NCBI RefSeq assembly: GCF_000621665.1
Contig: NZ_JHXQ01000001.1
Location: 1 to 64,000 of the forward strand
Direction of reading: 5' to 3'
Source: Allorhizobium undicola ORS 992 = ATCC 700741
Lineage (GTDB): Bacteria > Pseudomonadota > Alphaproteobacteria > Rhizobiales > Rhizobiaceae
DNA length: 64,000 bases
The translations under genes were made by a program, and so were the position numbers. Shown here one piece after another: positions 13,120 through 21,625 of this stretch. Each line of letters starts with the position of its first letter. Position 1 is the stretch's first letter. The notes under the pieces were generated by a model. That model did not search any database and was not told where the DNA came from. It saw only the letters and a program-made list of their open reading frames with translations.

Positions 13120-13147
13120 GAAAGCCCGGAGCAACCGGGCATTTCCG
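13120..13147 (-). terminator. Hairpin after the pseudoazurin gene
   Basis: GCCCGG, a 5-base loop and CCGGGC, flanked by gaaa on one side and ttcc on the other, lie 12 bases beyond the stop of the minus-strand pseudoazurin gene. The MITE at 12872 inserted at its outer arm, and the 9-bp duplication restored the arm, so the hairpin still folds. Confidence 0.6.
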
Positions 13148-13158
13148 GGGACTTGCCA

Positions 13159-13605
13159 TCACGGGCTGACCTGTCCCAGGTAACGTTCGAGGCGGTCTGC
13201 CTTCATCACCAGTTTCGGCCGCAATTTTTCGGCCTTCTGGCGCACCTCGTCAAGATTGACCGGGGCGCCTGCCTGAATGACGCCGACCATGCCCATCATC
13301 AGATGCGGCGGGCAGTAGTAGAGGTAGACACCCGGCTTTTCCAGCGTGATCGTGGTTTTCTGGTCCATCGGCGTGTTCCATGCGGCCACCTCGGCGGGCA
13401 GCGCATAGGAGCGCACATTATGGCTGCTATTGGCGGGAATGAAGGTGACGGTATCGCCGACTTCGGCCTTCACGAAGGGCGGTTCGAAGACCATGCCGCC
13501 ATCCTTGCCAAAATTCATCATGCGGATTTCGTGATCGGCCCCTATGGCAAGTGCGGGCAAGGCAATGAGGGCAAGGGCGGCAAGGGTGGATTTCAGCGCT
13601 TTCAT
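13159..13605 (-). CDS. Pseudoazurin (type 1 blue copper protein)
   Basis: A 148-residue periplasmic cupredoxin with a 22-residue signal peptide (ends LAIGA). The type 1 copper ligands are visible: His in NSSHNV, Cys and His in YYCPPH, and Met in MMGM. The length and VFEPPFVKAEVGDTVTF match pseudoazurin. Such proteins carry single electrons, classically to copper nitrite reductase NirK, but no denitrification gene lies here. Its ATG overlaps the stop of the ABC ATPase gene (ATGA), so it is made as the last gene of a siderophore/metal transporter operon. It could serve metal reduction at uptake or simply share the regulation. Confidence 0.88.
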   Translation of the reverse strand: MKALKSTLAALALIALPALAIGADHEIRMMNFGKDGGMVFEPPFVKAEVGDTVTFIPANSSHNVRSYALPAEVAAWNTPMDQKTTITLEKPGVYLYYCPPHLMMGMVGVIQAGAPVNLDEVRQKAEKLRPKLVMKADRLERYLGQVSP

Positions 13606-14453
13606 TCTGTCTCTTTCCTCCAGGGCGTTTCCTGCAAAACGGTATTCGGTCTGGCGTCCTGTGGAGCGGGGTTTTCCGGGCGGGCGGCGCGTTTTGGCCG
13701 CACCACGGGCGCGCCCGCGCTGTCGTAAAGAATTTCCACCTCGACGCCATAGGTGCGGCTGATCAGTTGCGCATCCAGAACCTCGGCCGGGCTGCCTGCG
13801 GCCTTCAGCGCACCGTCGCCGATCAGGATCAATTGGTCGGCATATTGCGCGGCAAGGCTCAGATCGTGCAGAACCAGAATGCTGATACGGTTGCGGGCGC
13901 GGGTTTCCCGATGCACCATATCCAGCAGGGTCTGCTGGTGATGCATGTCCAGTGCGCTCACCGGCTCGTCCAGAAGCAGGATGTCGGGATCGCGCAACAG
14001 CACCTGGGCAAACAGCGTGAGCTGGCGCTGGCCGCCGCTGAGCGACAGAATGTCGTGGCTGGCCAGATGGCCGACGCCCACTGCCTGCATGGTTTGCGCC
14101 GCCAGGCGCAGCGTTTCGTCATCGATATGGAAAGACAACTCGTCCATGCGCCCCAGCAGCACCACTTCCAGCGCCGTCAGCGAGGCATCGAGCGCGGTAT
14201 CCTGCGGCATATAGCCGATCTGGCTGCGCCATTGCCTGAGATGGGCTGGCGAAAGGCTTTGCCCCCCACGCGAGATGGTGCCGGACTGCACACGGAATTC
14301 GCCGAAAACCGCCCGGAGCAGCGAGGATTTTCCCGCCCCGTTCGGGCCGAGAATGACATGCACCTTGCCGGGTTCCAGCGAAAGCGACAGGTCGCGGACA
14401 ACGCAATGGCTGCCGCGAAAGAGCGTGATCTTGTCGAGCGTAAGGGCGTTCAT
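13602..14453 (-). CDS. Iron-siderophore/metal ABC transporter ATPase (second system)
   Basis: A 283-residue FecE-like ATPase. It has Walker A GPNGAGKSS, Q-loop in YMPQD, signature LSGGQRQ, Walker B ILLLDEP and switch histidine in VLHD. It has about 30 extra residues after the usual end (rich in Arg, Pro and Glu) that run into the pseudoazurin gene. The start at 14451-14453 overlaps the permease stop (ATGA). It is only moderately similar to the ATPase at 7658, so this is a separate transporter rather than a duplicate. Confidence 0.88.
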   Translation of the reverse strand: MNALTLDKITLFRGSHCVVRDLSLSLEPGKVHVILGPNGAGKSSLLRAVFGEFRVQSGTISRGGQSLSPAHLRQWRSQIGYMPQDTALDASLTALEVVLLGRMDELSFHIDDETLRLAAQTMQAVGVGHLASHDILSLSGGQRQLTLFAQVLLRDPDILLLDEPVSALDMHHQQTLLDMVHRETRARNRISILVLHDLSLAAQYADQLILIGDGALKAAGSPAEVLDAQLISRTYGVEVEILYDSAGAPVVRPKRAARPENPAPQDARPNTVLQETPWRKETE

Positions 14454-15493
14454 CGGCGTCGTGACAGCATGATCCAGAAGAAAAACGGCACGCCCACCAT
14501 GGCGGTGACGATGCCGACGGGAAAGAGCGCGCCGGGAATGACGACCTTGGACATCACCGAGGCCATGGACAGGAAGGCCGCCCCCGCCACCATGGACATG
14601 GGCAGGAAGAAGCGCTGGTCCTCGCCCACCAGCAGGCGCGCCACATGCGGCGCGACAAGCCCGACAAAGCCGATGATGCCGACAAAGCTGATGGCGGTGG
14701 AGGTCATGAGCCCGGTCAGGATCAGCGTGGTGAGCCGAAGCCGCGTGAGGTTGACCCCAAGGCTCTGGGCGCGGGCCTCGCCAAGCCGCAGCGCGGTGAG
14801 CTTCCAGGCATCGCGAAACAACAGCACGATGCAGAAAACCGTGACGCCGAGCGTCACCCAAAGGCTGGTCCACGTGGTTTTGGTGAGGCTGCCGAACAGC
14901 CAGAACAGGATTTGCTGGCCCACTTCCGGCGAGGCGATGAATTGCAGCAGCGACAGCAGCGACTGGAAAAGAAACAGCAGCGCAATGCCTGCCAGCACCA
15001 GCATGGTGGAGGTGATATTGGCATAGGCGGCCAGAATGAACAGAAAGGCCGAGGCCAGCATGGAGAAGAAAAACGCCCCCAGCGGTACGGCTATGGCCGG
15101 ATGCAGGCCAAAACCGCCGGTGAAAATGCTGAAGGCCGCGCCAAGGCCCGCGGCAGCGGCAAGGCCCAGCGTGTAGGGGCTGGCCATGGGATTGTTCAGC
15201 AGGGTCTGGATTTCGGCGCCGCCAGCCCCCAGCGCCGCCCCCACCACCAGCGCCATCAGCGCCATGGGCAGGCGCAGATCGTTGACGATGGCAAGCGTCA
15301 TCGGATCGGCGCCGTCAAGCCGCAACAGGGCAGACAGCACCCGATCCGGCGAAAGCATGGAGGGGCCGGTGCCGATGTCGAAGATCAGCGTGACACAACA
15401 GAAGAGCGCGGTGGCAAACAGCAGACGCCAGCGCCGCCTTTCACGGCGGCGCTGGCTTGCAATTGCGGACGCGACGATGGAGGCGCCGGTCAT
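14450..15493 (-). CDS. Iron-siderophore/metal ABC transporter permease (second system)
   Basis: A 347-residue FecCD-family membrane permease. An arginine-rich N-terminus (RRRERRRWR) precedes the first helix. Family landmarks are NDLRLPMALMALVVG, the GAEIQTLLNNPMASPYTLG loop, FVGLVAPHVARLL and GEDQRFFLP. It starts four bases after the binding-protein stop and overlaps the ATPase by four bases, in an operon ordered binding protein, permease, ATPase, pseudoazurin. Confidence 0.9.
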   Translation of the reverse strand: MTGASIVASAIASQRRRERRRWRLLFATALFCCVTLIFDIGTGPSMLSPDRVLSALLRLDGADPMTLAIVNDLRLPMALMALVVGAALGAGGAEIQTLLNNPMASPYTLGLAAAAGLGAAFSIFTGGFGLHPAIAVPLGAFFFSMLASAFLFILAAYANITSTMLVLAGIALLFLFQSLLSLLQFIASPEVGQQILFWLFGSLTKTTWTSLWVTLGVTVFCIVLLFRDAWKLTALRLGEARAQSLGVNLTRLRLTTLILTGLMTSTAISFVGIIGFVGLVAPHVARLLVGEDQRFFLPMSMVAGAAFLSMASVMSKVVIPGALFPVGIVTAMVGVPFFFWIMLSRRR

Positions 15494-15497
15494 CGGT

Positions 15498-16631
15498 TCA
15501 GCCGTCGGTCTTGTCCGACAGGGAAACGGTGAAGGTGCCTTCCGGCGTCACCGGCAGATACTTCTTGTAGAAGTCCTTATAGGCCTGTTCCGGGTTCAGG
15601 TCGGCAAACAGTTCCGGGTAAAGCACCTTGGCGAAGAATTGCATCATCGGATAGTCGGCCAGCGACCGCGAAGCGCCCTGATAGACGCCGTAGACGCGGC
15701 CATTCTGAACGGCGGGAAGCTGGCTCCAGCCCGCGCGGGTGGTGAAGCCCTTCAGTCGCTCCACGGCTTCCTTGCGGGCGATGCCTTCGCCCATCAACAT
15801 GCTGGTGGGGTTCTTGCGGGATTCGGTGCCGGCGATGACCACGACATCGGGCCTGGAGGCCAGCACCTGTTCCGGGTTGATCGGTCCCCACCATTCCACG
15901 AAGGGCGCGGCGATGTTGTCGCCACCCGATGCGGTGGCCATGGCGCCCCACATGTTCTTGCCATAGGTGAAGCTGTATTCGGCCGGTCCCTTGTTGCCGA
16001 ATTCGACATAGATCTTCGGCTGCGGCTTTTTTGCATCCGCGATGCGCTTTGCGATCTGGTCGGCTGCGGCCTTGTATTCGGCCGAAATCGTGGCCGCGCG
16101 GCCTTCCTGCCCGGTGATCAGGCCGAGAACGCGGGCGCTATCGAGGTGGCGCTCCAGCGTCTGGGCGTTGAAATCCACCACGGCAATGGCAATTCCGGCC
16201 TCTTCGATGCGCTCTGCATCAAGACCAAGGCCCTTGTATTGCCAGTCGGCCAGCACCACCATGTCGGGCTTGAGTTCCAGCACTTTTTCCACGGAGAAGG
16301 TCTGGGCTTCAACCTCGCCCACATCCGGCAGGCTGTTCAGCGACGGGCGATGGGCGACATATTTCGTCCAGCTGGTCGGACGCCAGCCCTCCCAGGCCTC
16401 GCGCGAAAGACCAACCACCTTGTCGAAGGATGCCTCGCCGCCAACGGCCATGTAGTCTTCGAAATAAAAGCCCAGCAGCACGCGCTTGGACGGCAGGTCG
16501 GCCTTGACCTCGCGACCGATAACATCCTTGAAGGTCTTTTGCTCGGCCATGGCGGACGAGGAAAAGGCCAGTGCGAAAACGGCCGCACCAGCGGCGATAC
16601 GAAGGGTTTTTGAAAGGTGATAAAGCTGCAT
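15498..16631 (-). CDS. Iron-siderophore-type ABC substrate-binding protein (second system)
   Basis: A 377-residue periplasmic binding protein with a signal peptide (MQLYHLSKTLRIAAGAAVFA, cleavage near SAMA). It contains DVIGREVKADLP, KPDMVVLADW, WWGPINPEQVLASRPDVVVIAG and LYPELFADLNPEQAYKDF. The last motif is shared with the binding proteins of the first operon, so the three belong to one subfamily. GGGGA lies upstream of the chosen ATG. A start nine codons earlier would place charged residues before the signal peptide. The long AT-rich region upstream probably carries its promoter. Confidence 0.87.
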   Translation of the reverse strand: MQLYHLSKTLRIAAGAAVFALAFSSSAMAEQKTFKDVIGREVKADLPSKRVLLGFYFEDYMAVGGEASFDKVVGLSREAWEGWRPTSWTKYVAHRPSLNSLPDVGEVEAQTFSVEKVLELKPDMVVLADWQYKGLGLDAERIEEAGIAIAVVDFNAQTLERHLDSARVLGLITGQEGRAATISAEYKAAADQIAKRIADAKKPQPKIYVEFGNKGPAEYSFTYGKNMWGAMATASGGDNIAAPFVEWWGPINPEQVLASRPDVVVIAGTESRKNPTSMLMGEGIARKEAVERLKGFTTRAGWSQLPAVQNGRVYGVYQGASRSLADYPMMQFFAKVLYPELFADLNPEQAYKDFYKKYLPVTPEGTFTVSLSDKTDG

Positions 16632-16981
16632 TCGAAAGTCCCCGACAATTGAATGCACACGCCATAGGTTTACATGAGTTGTTATGTCAAGTTCACGATT
16701 TTGGAAATTTTTCCATCAATTTTAATATCTTATCTTCGTTTTTTCGCAAAAATGAAAAGCCGGACAGAGCGTCTCTGGCCGGCTTTTCGCGTTCGTGTTG
16801 TTTTCCTGCAAATGCGCCGGATTTGCGCGGGGTCTTTGCGGCGATATGCCGTTTTGCGCGGTCTTGCGATTTTGCTGATGGGCCATGATGGTTATGAGGA
16901 ACAGCGGTCTCGGCAGGTTCACGCCTTGCGGCGCAATGGATTTTTTTTGGGATTTGCATCCTGCCCGCTGTCAATTCGGTG
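16632..16981. other. AT-rich upstream region of the second metal-transport operon
   Basis: No gene is visible. TGGAAATTTTTCCA near 16711-16724 is a perfect palindrome in AT-rich DNA and a plausible operator for the minus-strand operon. A terminator-like hairpin follows at 16755-16787. The remainder to 16981 shows no clear feature. Confidence 0.4.
16755..16787. terminator. Hairpin AAAAGCCGG ... CCGGCTTTT
   Basis: A perfect 9-bp stem with a 15-base loop and T-runs readable on both strands. There is no known gene on its left reading rightward, and it faces away from the operon start. It may insulate the two divergent units or end an unrecognised short transcript. Confidence 0.5.
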
Positions 16982-17125
16982 CTTGACATTGCAGGTCATG
17001 GGGCTCATACCTCCAGCATGATCGACACGCGCACCATGATTTCCTGCTCGTATTTTTGGGCCTTCCTTTAACAGGCGGCCCGACAGATCACCATGTCAAC
17101 AGGCCGCCGTCAGGCGGCCTTGTTG
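16982..17125 (+). promoter_or_regulatory. Candidate ribosome-mediated attenuator upstream of the GNAT gene
   Basis: CTTGACA (16982-16988) is a good -35 element; CATACC, 17 bases on, is a weak -10. Transcription would start at or next to the ATG of a 17-codon ORF (17018-17071), giving a leaderless leader peptide. AGGCGGCC (17073-17080) follows directly after the stop. GGCCGCC (17102-17108) can pair either with it or with GGCGGCC (17113-17119). The second hairpin can extend to 12 bp (17097-17125, one bulge). The U-run is poor (TTGTTGTTG), which weakens the terminator reading. Confidence 0.4.
17018..17071 (+). CDS. Candidate 17-residue leader peptide
   Basis: Reads MIDTRTMISCSYFWAFL then TAA. 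It has consecutive Cys, Ser, Tyr, Phe and Trp codons near its end and stops one base before the first RNA arm of the attenuator-like structure. No Shine-Dalgarno precedes it, but the predicted transcription start coincides with its ATG, as in leaderless rhizobial trp leaders. No comparative evidence was available, so treat it as a hypothesis. Confidence 0.35.
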   Translation: MIDTRTMISCSYFWAFL

Positions 17126-17211
17126 TTGAAAAAACCGAGTTCTCCCTGACAGCGGCAAAACAATAACCGGATGGCGAACAGCCCCGAATGAAAGCCCAAG
17201 GGACCTCGACA

Positions 17212-17700
17212 ATGACCGAAGACAGCGATTTGACCCTTCCGCGCCCGATGGTGGTTTCCATCCGCCATGCGCGCCGTGAAGATCTGGCGGAATTGAACGA
17301 CATGATCGGCCTTCTGGCCGCCCATCACGGCGACGCCGCAACGATGACGGTGGAAAAGCTGCGCCGCGATCTCTTCGGTCCAACGCCGTGGATCAGCGCG
17401 CTGGTGGCCGATGGCGGCGAGGGGCTTTTGGGCTATGCCATTCTCATGCCGCTCTACCGGGCCGATGAGGGGCGTCGCGGCATGGAATTGCATCAGCTTT
17501 TCGTGCGCGACGGCCAACGGGGCAATGGCATTGGCCAGCACCTGATTTCACGGGCCCGCGACGTGGCCCGTCAGGCCGGTTGTGATTACCTGTCCGTCAG
17601 CGCCGCCACGGGCAATTTCGCCGCACACCGCTTCTACGAGCAGCTGGAATTCATTCCCCGCCCGGTCACGGGAATGCGCTTCTTGCAGGCTCTTGCCTGA
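17212..17700 (+). CDS. GNAT-family N-acetyltransferase
   Basis: A 162-residue acetyltransferase. The acetyl-CoA pyrophosphate loop is VRDGQRGNGIGQHL, near residues 100-113, preceded by the strand MELHQLF and followed by SVSAATGNFAAHRFYEQLEF. This arrangement resembles small-molecule or amino-group acetyltransferases; the substrate is unknown. The start at 17212 has AAGGGA eight bases upstream; an in-frame ATG at 17188 lacks a ribosome site. The 5' leader holds the attenuator-like structure at 16982-17125, so expression may depend on translation of the leader peptide. Confidence 0.82.
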   Translation: MTEDSDLTLPRPMVVSIRHARREDLAELNDMIGLLAAHHGDAATMTVEKLRRDLFGPTPWISALVADGGEGLLGYAILMPLYRADEGRRGMELHQLFVRDGQRGNGIGQHLISRARDVARQAGCDYLSVSAATGNFAAHRFYEQLEFIPRPVTGMRFLQALA

Positions 17701-17840
17701 AATTATCCCCACAATCAGGGGCTTGTATCTGAAATGGCTGGCGCAAGCCACCGTTCATAGCCTGTTGAAAGCCCCTGTTTTCGACAAAATGATATTGCCC
17801 GGTTTGGCAATCCCGAAATTCCACGGTCAGGAGGACCGTC

Positions 17841-18068
17841 ATGACGATGACAGAACAAAGGCGCATGGAAAGCACCATTCGCGCCCTGCTTGAAAACCAC
17901 CCCGACCCGGCCTTGCATGGCTGGCTGCGGGAAACCATCCGCAGCTTCGAAAACCGCCTGAGCGGCATTATCGACCCGCGCGAACGCCAGCAGGCCCGCG
18001 ATGCGGCGCTGGTGCTGATCAAGACCACCTTGCAAGAGTGGTCGCGCAATCCGCCGGTGCAGCATTAA
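17841..18068 (+). CDS. Small hypothetical protein
   Basis: A 75-residue, charged, mainly helical protein with no signal peptide or membrane segment. The ribosome site AGGAGG lies a few bases before the ATG, which supports real translation. I do not recognise the family. It follows the GNAT gene by 140 bases and could be on its transcript. Its end runs straight into an intergenic repeat. Confidence 0.65.
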   Translation: MTMTEQRRMESTIRALLENHPDPALHGWLRETIRSFENRLSGIIDPRERQQARDAALVLIKTTLQEWSRNPPVQH

Positions 18069-18171
18069 AGCGTGTCGCGATCTTTCAGATTCGCTCCTGC
18101 CGCTTTAAGTCATTGTTTTGTGGCATGTCGTTATCGCAAAACCGCTGCACAGTTTTGCGCGACATGCTTTA
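18067..18171. repeat. Intergenic palindromic repeat, type B
   Basis: About 105 bases, from AAAGCGTGTCGCGATCTTTC to GCGACATGCTTTAA. An inverted, diverged copy lies at 25001-25109. The outer ends are complementary (AAAGCGTGTCGC and GCGACATGCTTT), so it can fold into a long hairpin. It overlaps the stop codon of the cytochrome gene to its right. Confidence 0.75.
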
Positions 18172-19077
18172 ATGTCCGGGGATGGCCTTGAGATAGGCGG
18201 CAATGGCGGCGCGGTCGCTGGCGGGCAGTTCGGCCATATTTTTCTGCACTTCGACCATGGAACCGCCAACGCTGTCGAATTCGGGCGTGAAGCCGGTTTC
18301 CAGATAGGAGGCGATCTCTTCCGCCGACCATTTGCCGATCTCCGGCGAGGCGGGGGTGATGTTGGGGATCTTGCCATCGCCTTCGGGCGCGGGGCCGCCT
18401 GCCAGCCATGCGGAGGACTTGAAGCCGCCCAGCAGGTTGCGGGGCGTGTGGCATTCGCCGCAATGGCCGGGGCCTTCCACCAGATATTGCCCCTGGAGCA
18501 GCTCGGGGCTGGCGGCGGCAAGCTGCACGCGGGGTTTTTCGGAGAAAAACAGGATTTTCCAGCCGGTCAAAAGCAGGCGCTGGTTGAAAGGAAAGCCGAG
18601 CTCATGCGGGAGCGTATCCTGCGCGCTTTCCGGCAGCGTCTTGATGAAGGCGAACAGATCAGCCACGTCTTGCGGCTTCATCCGTGCATAGGAGGTGTAG
18701 GGCAGGGAGGGGTATAGGTTTTCGCCCTGACGGCCAATGCCGCGGGTCAGCGCATCGCCGAACTCCGCCAGCGACCAGCCGCCAATTCCTTGCGGGCCGG
18801 GTGAGATATTGGGCGCGTGGAAGGTGCCGAAGCCGGTTTTCAGCGTCACGCCGCCGCCCAACAGCAGGCGGTCGTTGCCCGTTGCACCGGGAGCGGCATG
18901 GCAGCTTGAACAGCCGCCCGCAAAGAAAATCCGCTTGCCATTGGCAAGATCGGCCGGGCCGGTATTGTCCCAGACCGAAGCGGGCTGGCGTTGCGGCGCA
19001 AGCCAGAAGGCGCCAGCCGTTGCCGCCAGTCCCGCCGCGATAATGGCCAATGCTGCAAATCCTGCCGTCTTGCCCAT
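18169..19077 (-). CDS. Periplasmic dihaem c-type cytochrome
   Basis: A 302-residue protein with an N-terminal membrane anchor or signal (residues 5-25) and two haem-attachment motifs, CSSCH (56-60) and CGECH (206-210). Each half is a cytochrome c domain, with candidate axial Met residues in SYARMKP and VGGSMVE. The layout resembles the cytochrome subunit of periplasmic alcohol or aldehyde dehydrogenases, but no dehydrogenase gene is adjacent. It lies downstream of a cytochrome c'-like gene on the same strand, 225 bases apart. Its partner is unknown. Confidence 0.85.
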   Translation of the reverse strand: MGKTAGFAALAIIAAGLAATAGAFWLAPQRQPASVWDNTGPADLANGKRIFFAGGCSSCHAAPGATGNDRLLLGGGVTLKTGFGTFHAPNISPGPQGIGGWSLAEFGDALTRGIGRQGENLYPSLPYTSYARMKPQDVADLFAFIKTLPESAQDTLPHELGFPFNQRLLLTGWKILFFSEKPRVQLAAASPELLQGQYLVEGPGHCGECHTPRNLLGGFKSSAWLAGGPAPEGDGKIPNITPASPEIGKWSAEEIASYLETGFTPEFDSVGGSMVEVQKNMAELPASDRAAIAAYLKAIPGH

Positions 19078-19302
19078 GAAGCTTTCCTGGCATTTTTTCC
19101 GGACAATACTTTAACCGCTCACGCCCCTTGCGCAGCGGTCACGAATGTTTCGGGGCAAGACCCTCAATCTGCTGCATAATTTTTACCTTGGATCGATTCC
19201 GATTTAAGGAATTATGTAGTAGTGCCTGTCCCGAAACCATCACTCATGGCGTCTGACCGCTTCGGACTGGCCGAAGCGGTCATGCCTCTGGCACCTCTCC
19301 GC

Positions 19303-19755
19303 TCAGCGCTTCAGGCGATAGATCTGGTGGCATTCGCCACAGGTGCCGCCAATGGCCTTTACCGCCGCGCCAACGCCAGCCTGATCGGCGGGCAGGGTGG
19401 CAAGCTGCGTGGCGGCTGCGGTTTCCAGCTTCTTGGCATGGGCCTTGAAGTCATCCATGTTTTCCCAGATCTTCGGGCTGGCTTCGGTGTTGAAGCCGGT
19501 TTCCGAACCTTTGGGGAATTGTTCCGGGAAAGCCTTGGCAACATCCTGCAAGGTGGTGAGCGAGGTTTTCACCGTTGCCGCGTCATAGGGCTTTTCGCCC
19601 TTGGCGATGGCCGCCATTGCGCCCAGCGCGCCGCCTGCCTTCTTCATCAGCCCGGCCCGCACCACCTGCGGCTCGTCGGCAGCGCCAGCCATGCCAGCCA
19701 TGCCGACGCCAAGACAGAGGCCCACAAGCGCGATGGCGCCCAGTTTCATCTTCAT
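19303..19755 (-). CDS. Cytochrome c' (class II c-type cytochrome)
   Basis: A 150-residue periplasmic protein with a signal peptide (MKMKLGAIALVGLCLG, cleavage near AGA). It has a helical body and a single haem motif, CGECH, 12 residues from the end (139-143). The C-terminal haem and length are typical of the cytochrome c'/c-556 family, which binds NO or transfers electrons. GGGAGAG precedes the chosen start; a longer frame to 19839 has no good site. It probably shares a transcript with the dihaem cytochrome downstream. Confidence 0.86.
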   Translation of the reverse strand: MKMKLGAIALVGLCLGVGMAGMAGAADEPQVVRAGLMKKAGGALGAMAAIAKGEKPYDAATVKTSLTTLQDVAKAFPEQFPKGSETGFNTEASPKIWENMDDFKAHAKKLETAAATQLATLPADQAGVGAAVKAIGGTCGECHQIYRLKR

Positions 19756-19966
19756 ATCCGCTCTCCCTTTTCCTCGCCGGACCTTTCCGGCGAAATCCTG
19801 TCGTGGCAACACCGCAAGCCACAGGGTTTGTCCCGCCACCGGCCCGCTTACCTTTGCCGCATGATAGCAGCCTGATTGAAAAGCTCAGTGCCGCTTTGCG
19901 CATTTCCTCCCTTATGCCGGTCACATTATGGTGATGTAAAGGCGGCAAGTGCCTGATAAAGAAGAG

Positions 19967-20866
19967 TTATTCAGTCATGAAATTGGCAGGCGCGCCATTT
20001 TGCGGCAACTGGAGACTGGGCTGGCGGCCAAACCCTTCAATGGTGAGGGCCTGCGCCGTTACCGTGGCAATGGCAAAGGCTGTTTCGGCTTCGCCATCGA
20101 CCATGCCGCAAAAGGTGATGAACGGCATGGTGCCGAGTTGTCCATATCCGCCGCGATGGTCATGGCCGGAAAAATGCGCGAGCGCCGCGGGATGGGCCGC
20201 CAGCATGGAGGCCACCTCTTTTCCGTTCCACAGGCAATGATCGGTGAAGGGGTGCAACGGATAGTGACCGAGAACCAGCGCCTTTTCACCGGCTCGTCCG
20301 GCCTCGTCCAGCTGGCGCTTCAGCCATTCAATCTGGCTTTCGCTCATGGCGGCGTTCCAGTCATGGGCGTTGAGGGCGCGCTCGGCCCGAAGCCGGACCA
20401 GCTGGCGGCGAGCCTCTTCCTGCTGCGCAGAGCCCGGTTGCGTGGCGAAGGTGGAAACCTCGCAGCCATCCGTCACCAGCAGTCGAATACCCTGAAGGCT
20501 GCGGCTATAATAGCGGGCGGGCATGGCAAAGCGGGCATAAACCCCCTGCCGCAACTGCGGAGCAATGGCAAAATCGTGGTTTCCCGGCAAAAGCAGGCAT
20601 TCATGGCGGCAAGTGGCCAGCACGTCCAGCGCCGGCTGAAAATGCTGCTCGCCCCGGTCGATCAGGTCGCCCAGCAGGATGACGAGATCGAGGTTGCGGC
20701 TGTTGAACAGCTCAATCGCCTGACGCATCTTGTCCAGGCTCTTGTGGTAATAGCGGTTCATGCCAGCATCCGGCGGCAGGTCGGCATATTGCGGATCGGC
20801 AATGATACCGAGCCTGAGCCCCGGTGATTTTCCCGGAGAGGCTTGATGAGGCAGCGGATTTTCCAT
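19967..20866 (-). CDS. Calcineurin-like metallophosphoesterase (ADP-ribose/CDP-alcohol diphosphatase type)
   Basis: A 299-residue soluble enzyme with all the metal-binding motifs of the class: IADPQYAD (about 21-28), LGDLIDRG, PGNHD, LGHYPLHP and FSGHDHRGGY. The DPQYAD opening and spacing resemble the Mn-dependent ADP-ribose/CDP-alcohol diphosphatases, which split nucleotide diphosphate bonds. GGGAGAGCT precedes the ATG at 20864-20866. It is not obviously linked to its neighbours. Confidence 0.8.
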   Translation of the reverse strand: MENPLPHQASPGKSPGLRLGIIADPQYADLPPDAGMNRYYHKSLDKMRQAIELFNSRNLDLVILLGDLIDRGEQHFQPALDVLATCRHECLLLPGNHDFAIAPQLRQGVYARFAMPARYYSRSLQGIRLLVTDGCEVSTFATQPGSAQQEEARRQLVRLRAERALNAHDWNAAMSESQIEWLKRQLDEAGRAGEKALVLGHYPLHPFTDHCLWNGKEVASMLAAHPAALAHFSGHDHRGGYGQLGTMPFITFCGMVDGEAETAFAIATVTAQALTIEGFGRQPSLQLPQNGAPANFMTE

Positions 20867-21042
20867 AGCTCTCCCTGAGTTCGGTGGGGCAGGGCATGTC
20901 GTTACGCGGATTTACCGCATAACAGCTTAGGCCGGAATCGATTTTATGTAAAGAATATACAGCAGAGTCAATGCGTTACAGAGCCATTGGTGCGGTGGCT
21001 GAAATGCACGGCGCTGTCATGACGTAAGGATGAAGGAAGACC

Positions 21043-21546
21043 ATGACACGGGTAAGGATTTCTCCGGCCTGCCGCCGGGATGGGCCGGAACTGGTGGCGG
21101 CCAATATCGCAAGCCGCGACTGGCACGCGCCCTATGCCGAGCCCTTCACCACGCTGGATGGTTTTCATCTGTGGCTGGACCAGATCTTCACCGGCCCGCA
21201 GGCCGCCCTTGTGGCGCGCGAGGTGGAAAGCGATGGCGTGGTGGGGGTTTTCACCTTCTCGCAGATTTCCATGGGTCTGAATTTCCGCAGCGCCTATCTC
21301 GGCTATTACGGCATGGCCGCCTTTCAGGGGCGGGGATTGATGAGCGAGGCGCTGGAGCTTGTCACCCGCTACGGCTTCGAGGACATCCGCCTGCTGCGCA
21401 TCGAGGCCAATATCCAGCCGGACAATCACCGCTCGCTTGCCATGGTGCGGCGGGCGGGTTTTGAAAAGGAAGGCTATTCAAGGCTTTACCTGCGCATCAA
21501 TGGCGCATGGCAGGACCACGAGCGCTGGACGAAGCTTGCGCGGTAA
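21043..21546 (+). CDS. GNAT N-acetyltransferase (RimJ/RimL-like)
   Basis: A 167-residue acetyltransferase of the ribosomal-protein-alanine type. It has RSAYLGYYG, the acetyl-CoA loop QGRGLMSEAL, RIEANIQPDNHRSLAMVRRAGF and a WTKLAR end. Enzymes of this shape acetylate protein N-termini or small molecules; the exact target is not readable. AAGGAAG precedes the ATG. It ends just before a terminator shared with the convergent azoR gene. Confidence 0.85.
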   Translation: MTRVRISPACRRDGPELVAANIASRDWHAPYAEPFTTLDGFHLWLDQIFTGPQAALVAREVESDGVVGVFTFSQISMGLNFRSAYLGYYGMAAFQGRGLMSEALELVTRYGFEDIRLLRIEANIQPDNHRSLAMVRRAGFEKEGYSRLYLRINGAWQDHERWTKLAR

Positions 21547-21575
21547 GCGAATATGCCGCTTTGTCGCGGAATAAG

Positions 21576-21601
21576 AAAATGCGGCGAAAGCGCCGCATTT
21601 T
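21576..21601. terminator. Bidirectional terminator
   Basis: AAAATGCGGCG and CGCCGCATTTT pair perfectly around an AAAG loop, with T-runs on both strands. It sits between the convergent acetyltransferase and azoR genes. Confidence 0.85.
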
Positions 21602-21625
21602 CAAGCCTTTGCAAGGTGAAGCCGA

